A DNA stretch of 64,000 bases from Bacillus pseudomycoides (GCF_002582035.1 NZ_NUQE01000010.1:1-64000); one strand, 5' to 3'; positions 8,773 to 16,870 are shown, counted from the first letter of the stretch. Notes: a model not told the origin generated them from the letters alone. Numbers and translations are program-made.

Positions 8773-9141
8773 GGGGTCTCGCCAACTAAACGCGAATTTC
8801 GTACGCTAAGGAATTTCTAAGTTGAAAAACTTAGTTTTACCGTACTTTAACAAAGTTCCATAAACGACATTTAATGTTTGTTATGGAACTTTGTTTTTGG
8901 TAATGAGTTTTAGAACTGTTTTTTGACCGTATTTCTTTCAGTTTTGTTAGAACTAAATAGAGTTCCTTAAACGGTCGTTTTTGTTACGGTCATAGCATAA
9001 AAAATTCTATTTTATAAAAAGTAATAAAGTTAAAAGCTACAGTTATTCTATTCAACAATCGGGCCAGATTGTTGCATAATTGAATATGAAAGTTGTGCCG
9101 TTTTACCCGTATTGATATTCTTATCTTAAAGAGGTGATTTT
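8773..9141. other. Gene-free stretch with two hairpins upstream of the GNAT gene
   Basis: No coding frame is supported. It holds the strong hairpin at 8849-8899 and the inverted repeat CAACAATC/GATTGTTG at 9053-9074. AACTAAACGCG at 8783 recurs as GACTAAACGCG near 14271, suggesting shared mobile-element debris. Confidence 0.5.
8849..8899 (+). terminator. Strong hairpin with T tract (orphan terminator)
   Basis: AACAAAGTTCCATAA (8849-8863) pairs perfectly with TTATGGAACTTTGTT (8881-8895), followed by TTTT. No intact gene ends just before it, so it is probably a leftover of lost or mobile DNA. Confidence 0.65.
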
Positions 9142-9693
9142 GTGAAAATTGAAACTAACCGGCTACTGATTAAAACTTTTGAAAAACATCATCTGAATGA
9201 CGTTTATGAAATTTATAATGATGATTCAACATGTCAATATCTTTTGCATGATAAATGGACCCATGAAGATAAAGAAAGGGAATTTGATAAGAAATTAAAT
9301 AATAATCAATTAATAAAGGAAAATGCTTTGAGCTTAGCGGTCTTAATGGACGCTAAAGTAATTGGCGATTTATCTGTTTGGTACACAGATATGAAAGATA
9401 CTGTTGAAATTGGTTATACATTTTCAAAATCTGTGTCTGGAAAAGGATATGCAACAGAGGCTGTTATTGCACTAATAAACTATTTATTTGAAGTTGTAAA
9501 AGTTCACCGTATTCAAGCGAATCTGGATGCACGAAATATAGCATCAGGAAAATTATGTAGAAGAATTGGGATGAGGAAAGAAGCCCACTTTATACAAGGC
9601 TTTTGGAATAAAGATGAGTGGACCGATAGTATTGTATTCGGAATGCTAAAAACTGACTTTAATAATTTCAACTCCGAAAGAAGGAACTATTAA
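9142..9693 (+). CDS. GNAT family N-acetyltransferase
   Basis: A 183-residue protein of the RimJ/RimL-like acetyltransferase type. It starts KIETNRLLIKTFEKHHLNDVYEIYND, has the acetyl-CoA loop region VEIGYTFSKSVSGKGYATEA and a C-terminal HRIQANLDARNIASGKLCRRIGM. The acceptor may be a protein N-terminus or a small molecule. The start is GTG with AAGAGGTG upstream. The gene sits between IS231 remnants and is flanked by two similar 25-base motifs (9056-9080 and 9831-9855), which suggests acquisition as a unit. Confidence 0.88.
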   Translation: MKIETNRLLIKTFEKHHLNDVYEIYNDDSTCQYLLHDKWTHEDKEREFDKKLNNNQLIKENALSLAVLMDAKVIGDLSVWYTDMKDTVEIGYTFSKSVSGKGYATEAVIALINYLFEVVKVHRIQANLDARNIASGKLCRRIGMRKEAHFIQGFWNKDEWTDSIVFGMLKTDFNNFNSERRNY

Positions 9694-10016
9694 TCGGACA
9701 AACATCCTGCATGTCATTAATTCATTATCTTAAGATTTAAATCTAACTTTAATCGAGGAAGAGAGCATTGGCAAAGCATTATGACAATCGTTTTCGGTAA
9801 CAGCCTACTGAATTAAACGAATGATATTCACCAAACGGGCGTGATTGTGGAATAAAGCTTAGATTGTTAAAGCATACTTTATAAAAAAATTAACTGCCTT
9901 ATATACCCCCATCTTAAACAGGATAGGGGTATACGTGTTTGAAGTAATAAAATTATAACTTATTTTAATCTTGACATTTCCTTATTGCGGGTGGTAACAG
10001 CTTCGCTGGTACTACC
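9694..10016. other. Gene-free stretch after GNAT gene
   Basis: No coding frame is supported. It contains the motif CCAAACGGGCGTGATTGTGG at 9831, similar to one before the GNAT gene, and an imperfect hairpin at 9902-9933 (TATACCCCCATC/GATAGGGGTATA) without a clear T run, which may end GNAT transcription. Confidence 0.5.
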
Positions 10017-10789
10017 CCATCGCCATCAAGCTAAGGTTGGTTTTTCCACGAACTTCCGTTCTTGTGGCCTACATGCTTGATATTTTGTTTATTTATTTTT
10101 AAAAATACGCATACCAAATAAACCTTGATAAGGTGTATTTTTAAAGATTATGCAGTTTTCTGCTTTAGATTGGATACAGTACACTGATAAACGACACCTA
10201 AAACATCAAAGACTGTCTTTTTCTCATATCGACGGGATTTCCGTCCGTTTTTCTGTAAGAGGCCAAACAGACGCAGGAAAATTTTTGATACTTCTTGGGT
10301 GTCTTTTTGTATAGCTTCATATACTAAGTACAGATGATCTTGAATCATATAAATTGCTTTATATTCACTTAATTCTTTTTGTTTTTTCTGTAGTAACAGC
10401 TGTCGCATTTTGAACATAGTGGAGGAACAAAGAAAAATAGCAATTAATTGGCCATAAAGATGACATTCTAGACGTTCCCACTTAACATTGTGACAACGAT
10501 TGATACCAAAAAGAGATTTCCATGTTTTAAATACAATCTCTATTTGCCAACGTAGAGAGTAGATATCATGAATATGTTCCATCGGAACAACTTCCCATGG
10601 GATATTGGTAATATAAACATTGATTTCTGTTAAACGTTTACTCTTTTCAGAGTATGTAACTCCTTTTTTCTTTTCAACATAAGTTTGTTGTTTCCTACGT
10701 TTATGAATCGTAATAAGTTGGAATAAAATAACTTTATCACCAAATGTTATAGATAAATATGGTAAAATAAACATAGAGCAACAGCTCAA
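10017..10789 (-). mobile_element. Truncated IS231-type element (IS4 family)
   Basis: The outer end CCATCGCCATCAAGCTAAGG at 10017-10036 is an IS231-like terminal repeat. The 3' half of the transposase gene follows on the minus strand. The 5' half of the gene and the other terminal repeat are missing, so the element cannot move by itself. Confidence 0.8.
10148..10789 (-). pseudogene. IS231-type transposase, C-terminal fragment
   Basis: The 213 residues hold the IS4-family Y-R-E-K signature in [15 protein letters not shown], followed by [21 protein letters not shown], typical of the C-terminal third of IS231 transposases. A full enzyme has roughly 480 residues, so the N-terminal region with the first catalytic Asp residues is lost. 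The ATG at the fragment's start is fortuitous. Confidence 0.88.
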
Positions 10790-10927
10790 AAAGTAAAATG
10801 GGGATTCAAGTTGAAAAAGTACTCATTTGGGTGCTTTTTTCTCTGTCTTACATACACAAAAGGGGATTGCATCTTGAATATTATTAACTTAGAAGTGGTA
10901 CGAAAGCGAAAAATAAAGGAAAATAAA

Positions 10928-11035
10928 ATGATTACAATACCAATTATTGAACAGGTCTTTGAAGTAAATGGAGAAATTCATTTTGAAGTAACTGGTGAAA
11001 AAGAAATTCCTATTGCTTGGCTAGAAAGGGAATAG
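10928..11035 (+). CDS. Possible 35-aa peptide between IS fragments
   Basis: The frame begins MITIPIIEQVFEVNGEIHFE and ends PIAWLERE just before the left end of the IS6-type element. The upstream AAAGGAAAATAAAATG context gives a weak ribosome binding site. An in-frame TTG at 10873 would lengthen it. The composition looks protein-like rather than random, but I do not recognise it, and it may be the front of a gene cut by the IS6 insertion. Confidence 0.35.
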   Translation: MITIPIIEQVFEVNGEIHFEVTGEKEIPIAWLERE

Positions 11036-11042
11036 ATACTTC

Positions 11043-11700
11043 GGTTCTGGTACAAAAACTTCAGGACCATTGCAACGAACCTATAAATATTGGATATACT
11101 GATACTATTACTCTACAAAAGGTGTGTGATCAGTATGGAAAAGCAAAATTTGTTCAAGTGGAAACATTATCAACCTGACATTATTTTATTAACAGTGAGA
11201 TGGTACCTACGGTACAGCCTTAGTATTCGTAACTTGGTGGAAATGATGGAAGAACGCGGCTTATCGATGGCTCACACAACGATTATGCGTTGGGTTCATC
11301 AATATGGACCGGAATTAGATAAAAGGGTAAGGCCTCACCTTAATCTAACAAATGATTCCTGGAGAGTCGATGAAACGTATATCAAAGTAAAAGGTCAATG
11401 GATGTATCTGTATCGTGCTGTTGATTCGAAAAGAAACACAATTGATTTTTTCCTAAACAAAACAAGAGACCAGAAGGCTGCAAAGCGCTTTTTCAAGAAA
11501 GCTTTGCGGTTTTTTCATGTTTCGCAGCCTCGTGTTATAACAGTCGATAAGAATCCAGCTTATCCTATAGAAATTGAACAGTTGAAAAAAGAAAAAAGCA
11601 TACCTGGTGGTATGCAACTTAGACAACAAAAGTACTTGAATAACATAGTAGAACAAGATTATCGCTTTATAAAGAAGCGAATTCTTTCTATAAGTCTACC
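11043..11700 (+). mobile_element. IS240/IS6-family element, 3'-truncated
   Basis: The left terminal repeat begins GGTTCTGGTACAAAAACTT at 11043; GGTTCTGGTGCAAA at 54082 is the matching end of another copy. The transposase gene is present up to its catalytic Glu region, then homology stops near 11690 and the right end is gone. Confidence 0.8.
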
Positions 11701-11716
11701 CCCTAAATACTTTTAA
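11135..11716 (+). pseudogene. IS6 family transposase, C-terminally truncated
   Basis: From MEKQNLFKWKHYQPDIILLT onward, this reads as an IS240-like transposase with the DDE residues visible: Asp in WRVDETYIKVKGQW, Asp in VITVDKNPAYP and Glu in VEQDYRFIKKR. Full-length enzymes carry about 40-60 more residues (an LGF-S-F/AGIE-type tail). Here they are replaced by an unrelated ten-residue end (LSISLPPKYF), marking a deletion junction near 11690. Confidence 0.88.
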
Positions 11717-12113
11717 TAAGTTTTATTTCCTCAATAAAAAATAATACTAAGTGCATAGCGTTTATTACAAACCATAACATGAAATTTGAGTTCTTTACAG
11801 TCTTCAACTGATTTGACTTTGTATCAGACAATTCTATCTTTAAAGACGTTAATATAATAGTGTTAGACATAAAACCTAACAATATAAATCCGAATAAAGG
11901 TAAGTTTGTTATAATACCTATTACCATAATTCCGATGTACACTATAGTTAATTTCTTAATATACTGTTTATCTTCTTTTAACTTTTCTATATTTTTATTT
12001 TTAAACCAGTCTCTTACTACTCTTACAAAGACAATACTTTGAAATACCAGTACAACGATACTCACAAGTAAAAGAAAGTAAGGCTCTAGTTTACCTAAAC
12101 TAAGTTCAAACAA
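11703..12113 (-). CDS. Unknown small membrane protein, third gene of a three-gene operon
   Basis: This 136-residue protein has about four hydrophobic helices (YFLLLVSIVVLVFQSIVFV, LTIVYIGIMVIGIITNLPLF, LLGFMSNTIILTSL, FMLWFVINAMHLVLFF) with a charged Lys-rich loop between the first two. It starts at TTG, 8 bases after a strong AAAGGAGG. It lies 15 bases after the gene at 12129-12551 and shares its size and helix layout, so the two may be distant paralogues. I recognise no family. Its stop lies at the edge of the IS6 deletion junction. Confidence 0.65.
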   Translation of the reverse strand: MFELSLGKLEPYFLLLVSIVVLVFQSIVFVRVVRDWFKNKNIEKLKEDKQYIKKLTIVYIGIMVIGIITNLPLFGFILLGFMSNTIILTSLKIELSDTKSNQLKTVKNSNFMLWFVINAMHLVLFFIEEIKLIKSI

Positions 12114-12128
12114 AGTATATACCTCCTT

Positions 12129-12551
12129 TTATTTATGTAGCATTAATTTTAGTACTTGAAAATAGAAGTATACCCCTTCTGAAATTAGTCCTCCACTATA
12201 TAGAAAGAATAGTAAGTTTCGAAAAGACTCCGCCCAAACTGACTTCTTAAATTTAGGTGTACCTTTAAACTTAAAACGTATCTCTACTTTACAGAACCAT
12301 ATCAATATAAAGTTAGTTAGTACACTTAAACCTGTGAATAGTAAAAAATAGTGTTTAACTATAAAATAGATGAGGGATATACTGATAAATAATACGTTTA
12401 CAAATAATGCAATCTGTATAATCTTTTCTAAACGGTTAAATCTATTGACATCCCTGTCTGTATCCAATATATGTGCAACAACATATATTATAAGTACAAC
12501 TTGAAAGAAACATGCTATTGTGTTTACGATGTTATCTACGTTTATATACAT
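12129..12551 (-). CDS. Unknown small membrane protein, second gene of a three-gene operon
   Basis: A protein of about 140 residues with four hydrophobic helices (IVNTIACFFQVVLIIYVVAHI, IIQIALFVNVLFISISLIYFIV, YFLLFTGLSVLTNFILIWF, NLLFFLYSGGLISEGVYFYF) and basic loops (FNRLEKI, KFKGTPKFKKS). The frame opens at 12560, but the ATG at 12551 is 10 bases from TAGGAG and fits better. The TAG in that ribosome binding site is the stop of the preceding ORF, which suggests translational coupling. No family is recognised. Confidence 0.65.
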   Translation of the reverse strand: MYINVDNIVNTIACFFQVVLIIYVVAHILDTDRDVNRFNRLEKIIQIALFVNVLFISISLIYFIVKHYFLLFTGLSVLTNFILIWFCKVEIRFKFKGTPKFKKSVWAESFRNLLFFLYSGGLISEGVYFYFQVLKLMLHK

Positions 12552-12564
12552 TAAAGACATTCTC

Positions 12565-12735
12565 CTACCTTATTTGTGAAGTCATAGATAGTAAAGTGTA
12601 AAGTCTTAAAGAGTCTATCTTACTTCTATCCTTAGTCACTACTGAATATCTCATACTTAAATTCCAATAAAATAAGTTCATAATTAAAATCATAGCGTGA
12701 ATACCTACTATGCTATATAGTCTTACATTTCCCAT
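12565..12735 (-). CDS. Unknown 56-aa single-helix peptide, first gene of a three-gene operon
   Basis: The frame reads MGNVRLYSIVGIHAMILIMN, then FYWNLSMRYS and a polar tail ending MTSQIR. One hydrophobic helix spans about residues 7-27. GGAG lies about 10 bases upstream of the ATG, and the stop codon is embedded in the ribosome binding site of the next gene. Coupling to two multi-helix neighbours is the main support. Function is unknown. Confidence 0.5.
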   Translation of the reverse strand: MGNVRLYSIVGIHAMILIMNLFYWNLSMRYSVVTKDRSKIDSLRLYTLLSMTSQIR

Positions 12736-12757
12736 AAACGTTTAGCTCCTAATTATT

Positions 12758-12862
12758 CGTACTCACATTTGTACAAAGTGTGGAACCGTATTGGATAGAG
12801 ACTATAACGCGAGCCGGAACATCTTACAAAAAGGATTAGAAGAATTGTTTGCCACAAACTAA
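12758..12862 (+). pseudogene. TnpB (IS200/IS605 OrfB) C-terminal remnant
   Basis: Translation gives HICTKCGTVLDRDYNASRNI followed by LQKGLEELFATN and a stop. The CxxC is the second half of the TnpB zinc finger, and DRDYNASRNI is the RuvC-III motif with its catalytic Asp. Only the last 35 or so codons survive; the frame is closed upstream by a stop at 12743. No tnpA is present. The sequence beyond the stop is the element's right end. Confidence 0.85.
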
Positions 12863-13011
12863 AGTCTACAAACTGTAGGGCAAGGACAGTATAATCTTCG
12901 CCTGTGGAGACTGTGTAAGACGCAGTGGTACACCCTACTATGCAACAGTCTATGAAACAGGAAGCCCCTTCTTCAATCAGACCAGAAGGTGGATAAGGAG
13001 GGGTTATTCAC
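12780..13011 (+). ncRNA. omegaRNA-like right end of an IS605-type element
   Basis: In IS605-type elements the TnpB guide RNA covers the 3' end of tnpB and the right end, with the guide just outside. Here GTAGGG after the stop pairs with CCCTAC (about 12934), and CGCCTGTGGAGACTGTGT and GACGCAGTGG occupy the usual position. The terminal AGCCCCTTCT...AGAAGG...AGGGGTTATTCAC fold resembles Bacillus right ends. The element end is probably near 13011. Boundaries and transcription are inferred. Confidence 0.55.
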
Positions 13012-13115
13012 GAAACTGTTACGTCTCTTTCTTCTTTCTTCTTTTTTATTATTGGGGCTAATTTATATTCCTTACGTGGCCATATAGCGGAAAATATATA
13101 AATATCTAACAGCTG

Positions 13116-13348
13116 TTAGAATACAAATAGAATGGATTCTCTCCACACATCTTTAAAAATACCCGATACGTAAAGCCATACAATTAACGATAATGAAGCG
13201 ACATAATAAAGTATCCGAGCAGAATACCACATGATTCTTTGAATAGTAGTATTTAAATCATATATTTTTTTACTTTCTGTACTTTCTTCTTTTGAAAAAC
13301 AGGCTTTTTCTTTCGTTTCCGCTTTGTCGATTAACCCTTTGCCTTCAT
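13116..13348 (-). pseudogene. Small single-helix membrane protein gene with a frameshift
   Basis: ATG at 13348 has AAGGAG correctly spaced but reads MKAKG then stop. Adding one base in the GGG run at about 13335 continues as LIDKAETKEKACFSKEESTE, then a helix (ILYYVASLSLIVWLYVSGIF) and a stop at 13116. The result is a roughly 77-residue protein with a charged N-terminus and one membrane segment. It follows the WG-repeat gene by 45 bases on the same strand. A one-base deletion, or a sequencing error, is the simplest reading. Confidence 0.55.
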
Positions 13349-13393
13349 ATAAACTCCTTTAATAAGATAATAAAAAATGACAAATTTACTAAT

Positions 13394-13912
13394 CTAAAAA
13401 TAACGCTTTATCAAATTTCCTTTTACATACATAAAAATTCCTTCTAAGTATGGGATAGGAGCCCGTTCACGTTCATATAATTCCATCAATCTATAATCTA
13501 ATATGTACCATTTTTGATCTGCTGCTTTCTTTACGTAACTAATATGTTCGTCACATTTAAAGACAATACCACTTTGTTCCATTGGATTTTCAACTACATC
13601 AAAAATATGAGGAATAACTTGTTTGCCATTACGATTATAATACCCCCAAAGTCCATCTTTTTGGATTGCAAAATGCTTCAAATAATGATGAATCCTTTCC
13701 GCTTCAAATGGTATCATTCTTTTTCCGCTAGCAGAATAAAGGATTTTCTTTCCTTCTTCCGTATGTCTTATCCAAAAATCTTCAATTGGTCTACTAAGAA
13801 ACACAAATTTTTTTTGAATCTGATCATATAATTTATATGCTTCTGTTAATTGGCACCATGCGACATTGTGCTTAATTAATGTGATTGGTTTTTTCGGTAT
13901 GGATGGATACAA
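13394..13912 (-). CDS. WG-repeat-containing protein
   Basis: A 172-residue soluble protein. The central QKDGLWGYYNRNGKQVIPHI is a WG beta-hairpin repeat, flanked by two weaker copies (KILYSASGKRMIPFEAERI and the WYILDYRL region). WG repeats occur in bacterial surface and contact-dependent or toxin-associated proteins, but also in many uncharacterised ones. The start is TTG, 8 bases after GGGAGAG. It lies inside the mobile-element zone and appears to be cotranscribed with a frameshifted small membrane protein. Confidence 0.7.
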   Translation of the reverse strand: MYPSIPKKPITLIKHNVAWCQLTEAYKLYDQIQKKFVFLSRPIEDFWIRHTEEGKKILYSASGKRMIPFEAERIHHYLKHFAIQKDGLWGYYNRNGKQVIPHIFDVVENPMEQSGIVFKCDEHISYVKKAADQKWYILDYRLMELYERERAPIPYLEGIFMYVKGNLIKRYF

Positions 13913-14470
13913 ACTCGCACTCTCCCTGTTACTCTATTTTTCTTTAATTATTTTTTTTAGTCATACTTCCAGTTAATGTATTCTTTATCGTAAGTATACC
14001 AAAATATGTATGGTTAATGTAGGCATAGGAAAACAACTGTGATTTTCAAATTGTATAATAAATTGCTTATGAACATGAATTTGAAATTATAGTTGAAGAT
14101 GGAATAGATGATGTTTATATATTGTCCCTAAAGTATGAATGCCAATATCAAAATGTGGAATGAATCATTAATGAGGATGCGATGTCTAAAAATCAAGCTT
14201 TTACGATAGTACAGTTTCTTGTAGAAATATCTTTGCTTTTGTAGTTCTTATTGACTAAACGCGTAATTTGATAAGTCATTTTCTAAGTGTAAGTTCTTTT
14301 TTAGTCGAAAGAAATACTTAAGAATTATACCTTAACATCTTCCAGTCATCTTAATCCTGAATGTAGCTGTAATTAAAGTAGCGGCTCTATAGCCTGTTCC
14401 AGATACTCAACACTATTTACTGGGGGCCACTTCCACAACCCGCTCCACACCATTTATAGGGGTAGCACCA
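13913..14470. other. Degenerate intergenic region
   Basis: No intact gene. A coding-like trace at about 14072-14157 (EIIVEDGIDDVYILSLKYEC...) runs into stops and matches nothing I recognise. A sequence like GACTAAACGCG near 14271 also occurs near 8783. The stretch reads as decayed mobile or accessory DNA. Confidence 0.45.
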
Positions 14471-14589
14471 CATGTCCATCAAGCTAAGATTTTAAAGTAC
14501 CCCCTAAATGGAAATTTTGTGTTTTTATAGCACCGAAGTTTATTTTTATCGTTTTGAAGAACAACAGATTTTTTAACTTGATAGCAATG
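14471..14589. mobile_element. IS231-derived MITE-like element 2, about 119 bp
   Basis: The left end CATGTCCATCAAGCTAAG and right end TTAACTTGATAGCAATG are degenerate IS231-type inverted repeats. The inside carries ACACAAAATTT- and GATAAAAAT-type blocks that match the element at 6605 on the opposite strand. It encodes nothing. The right end lies about 12 bases from a DUF1254 gene remnant and may mark where that gene was interrupted. Confidence 0.65.
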
Positions 14590-14601
14590 GGCTGCTTCCA
14601 C

Positions 14602-14768
14602 TTAAAGTTGTAAATATAAATTTTTTCTGAAGCTGACGAACTCTAGAAATATCTTCATCACTTTTCACTAAAATACGCCCTAAAACCCATACAGTATTTG
14701 TTGGAGCAGTGATCCTTTTTATTTCGGAAGGTAATATTTCATTCCAACGAAGAGTTTCACTTAAATAT
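14602..14768 (-). pseudogene. DUF1254 protein fragment
   Basis: Minus-strand translation gives YLSETLRWNEILPSEIKRIT followed by APTNTVWVLGRILVKSDEDI and SRVRQLQKKF. The W-x-E-x-LP...I.APTN-VW-LGR pattern is the conserved centre of the DUF1254 domain. Only about 55 codons remain, and the frame is broken on the side next to the MITE-like element. The rest of the gene is absent. Confidence 0.65.
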
Positions 14769-14775
14769 TAAGATA

Positions 14776-14815
14776 AAAAAATCTAGCCCTCAAACATTTG
14801 AAGGCTAGATTTTTC
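14776..14815 (-). terminator. Terminator of the yitT-like gene
   Basis: AAAAATCTAGCC pairs with GGCTAGATTTTT on the minus strand directly after the gene's stop; a T run follows. The symmetrical A/T flanks would allow use in both directions. Confidence 0.9.
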
Positions 14816-15647
14816 AGCTCGCTTTAAAGCCGCCGCCTAATACATCACGTACATCATGAATAACAACAAATGCATTTTTATCTTTTCGGCTCACGACTTG
14901 TTTTAATTGAACGAGTTCTTGTTTATTAATGACAACATATAATACTTCCTTATTATTTCCTGTGTAACCGCCTCGTCCTTCTAATACTGTTACACCACGC
15001 GTCATGTTCTGCATAATGGACTCTCGAATAACATCTGGATAGCTTGATATAATTGTCACAGCTGTTCTTGTATCCAATCCTTCTACAATAAAATCAATAA
15101 CCTTCGCACCAATAAAGACCGCTACAAGTGTATACATCGCTTTCTCCTGTCCGATAATAAACACTGAGCCTGCAATAACAACGATATCAATAATTAATAC
15201 ACCTTTCGCAACGCTCCAGCCTAAATATTGATTTGCTAATTGAGCGATTATAGATGAACCACCTGATGTGCCACCTGCTCGAAACATAAGACCTAAACCA
15301 ACTCCAACAAAACTTCCTGCAAAAAGAGCTGCTAATAATGTATCATTATTTACCGGAGATGCAACGCCTTCTGTGATATATAAAAAGAAAGATGAAGATA
15401 TAATACCAATAATTGTATACACCATCGTTTTTTTATCAAAAAATTTATAACCGATTGCAAGTAAGATGGCATTTATTATAAAGTTTACAAGACCAGGAGA
15501 CCAGTCAAACAAATAGTAGGTAATAACAGTAAGACCGATAACCCCTCCTTCTGATAATCGATTTGGAATAGCAAAAAAGTTAATCCCAATCGCAAATAAC
15601 AATGATCCAACTATAATAAGTAAGATCTCTTTCGTACGTTCATTCAT
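14814..15647 (-). CDS. YitT family membrane protein (DUF161/DUF2179)
   Basis: A 277-residue protein with five to six N-terminal helices, including ILLIIVGSLLFAIGINFFAI, RLSEGGVIGLTVITYY and GLGLMFRAGGTSGGSSIIA, which are the YitT/DUF161 hallmarks. A C-terminal DUF2179 domain follows (from about residue 220, GVTVLEGRGGYTGNNKEVLY). The family is widespread in Firmicutes as putative transporters of unknown substrate. It has good AGGAGG spacing and stands alone, 70 bases downstream of a LysR-type gene on the same strand. Confidence 0.9.
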   Translation of the reverse strand: MNERTKEILLIIVGSLLFAIGINFFAIPNRLSEGGVIGLTVITYYLFDWSPGLVNFIINAILLAIGYKFFDKKTMVYTIIGIISSSFFLYITEGVASPVNNDTLLAALFAGSFVGVGLGLMFRAGGTSGGSSIIAQLANQYLGWSVAKGVLIIDIVVIAGSVFIIGQEKAMYTLVAVFIGAKVIDFIVEGLDTRTAVTIISSYPDVIRESIMQNMTRGVTVLEGRGGYTGNNKEVLYVVINKQELVQLKQVVSRKDKNAFVVIHDVRDVLGGGFKAS

Positions 15648-15718
15648 TATATTTTCCTCCCATCTATCTCTTTACATGTATATTGTAATTCAATATTTTT
15701 CACATACACCTTAGGAAA

Positions 15719-16615
15719 CTAAGTTGTCTCTCTCCATTTCTCTGCATGTTTCTCTATCATTTCAATTAATTTTTTCATCGCCGGAGTCAACCATTTATTT
15801 TTATGGTATGCAAGTTCAGTTGTAACAAAATCCTCACTGTATATCCATGGTAGCGCGACTAACTTGCCACGCTCAATTTCCTCCTTAACCGTAATAAGCG
15901 GTAAATACGATAACCCTAATCCGCACATGACAGTTTGCTTAATTGCCTCAATACTCCAAAAGTGAATACGTGAGCAATCAACACCTTCCTTTTTTATCCA
16001 TCCCTCTAATAAGTCTCGATAACTTCCCGGCTCTGTAAGCAATAGCATTTCCCCTTCTAAATCAGCAGGAGTAACGATTTTTTGTTTCGTAAGCGGATGC
16101 CCTGGCGGAGCAACAAGCACAATTGTTTCTGGAACAAGGGAATGAGTGACAATATCTACATCAAGCTTTTCTGGATTTGTAAATAAAGCAAAATCAAATT
16201 TACCTGACTTTAACTCATTATGTAACCCTTGACTCTCCGATGGCTGTAAAATGATATGAACTTGCGGATATTTCTTTTTAAATTCATATAAGATCACAGG
16301 TAATCGATATATCATTAAAGACTCGTTTGCTCCAATACGTATCGTTCCTGATGGTTTACCGTTCATTTGAGATGATTCCAACGCCTCATTAGATAATTCT
16401 AATATTTTTTTCGCATAAGAAAGCATGTGTTCTCCTACTTCAGTTAAAATCACCTTTTTACCAAGACGATCAAACAAAGGGCTTCCAATTTCTTTTTCTA
16501 AAGATTGAATATGATTGGTAATTGTTGATTGCGTATATCCGAGCCATTCTCCAGCCCGTGTAAATCCACCGCTTTCTGCTACAATAATAAAAGTTTTCAA
16601 ATGACGTAACTCCAT
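15719..16615 (-). CDS. LysR family transcriptional regulator
   Basis: A 298-residue LysR regulator. The N-terminal winged helix is MELRHLKTFIIVAESGGFTR followed by AGEWLGYTQSTITNHIQSLE. The effector domain starts near residue 90 (GTIRIGANESLMIYRLPVIL). The target genes are unknown. The neighbouring yitT-like gene lies downstream in the same direction, and the upstream side is a gene-poor gap, so neither is an obvious divergent target. Confidence 0.92.
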   Translation of the reverse strand: MELRHLKTFIIVAESGGFTRAGEWLGYTQSTITNHIQSLEKEIGSPLFDRLGKKVILTEVGEHMLSYAKKILELSNEALESSQMNGKPSGTIRIGANESLMIYRLPVILYEFKKKYPQVHIILQPSESQGLHNELKSGKFDFALFTNPEKLDVDIVTHSLVPETIVLVAPPGHPLTKQKIVTPADLEGEMLLLTEPGSYRDLLEGWIKKEGVDCSRIHFWSIEAIKQTVMCGLGLSYLPLITVKEEIERGKLVALPWIYSEDFVTTELAYHKNKWLTPAMKKLIEMIEKHAEKWRETT

Positions 16616-16870
16616 AATGCCACCTCCTGTTGTACAATCGTTATTTCATCTTCAATAGCATAAATTACGGTTTAAATTATGTAGAAAGGTTACATATACT
16701 CTTCTAACTTCAATTTATTGTTATACCTATATTTCCATAATAACGAAAATTGATGTTACAAGATATACAATGCCAAAAGTAAATATGCGTTGTATTCATG
16801 TGAATTTTTACAAATGATTTTTCTCCGTTATATACAAGATGCATACAGTAAAAATTGTCCTGAAACGCCT

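Noticed and set aside
12862-13011. Possible CRISPR-like or tRNA-like structure after the TnpB tail
   Set aside because: No repeated units or tRNA arms are present; the hairpins fit the IS605-type right end better.
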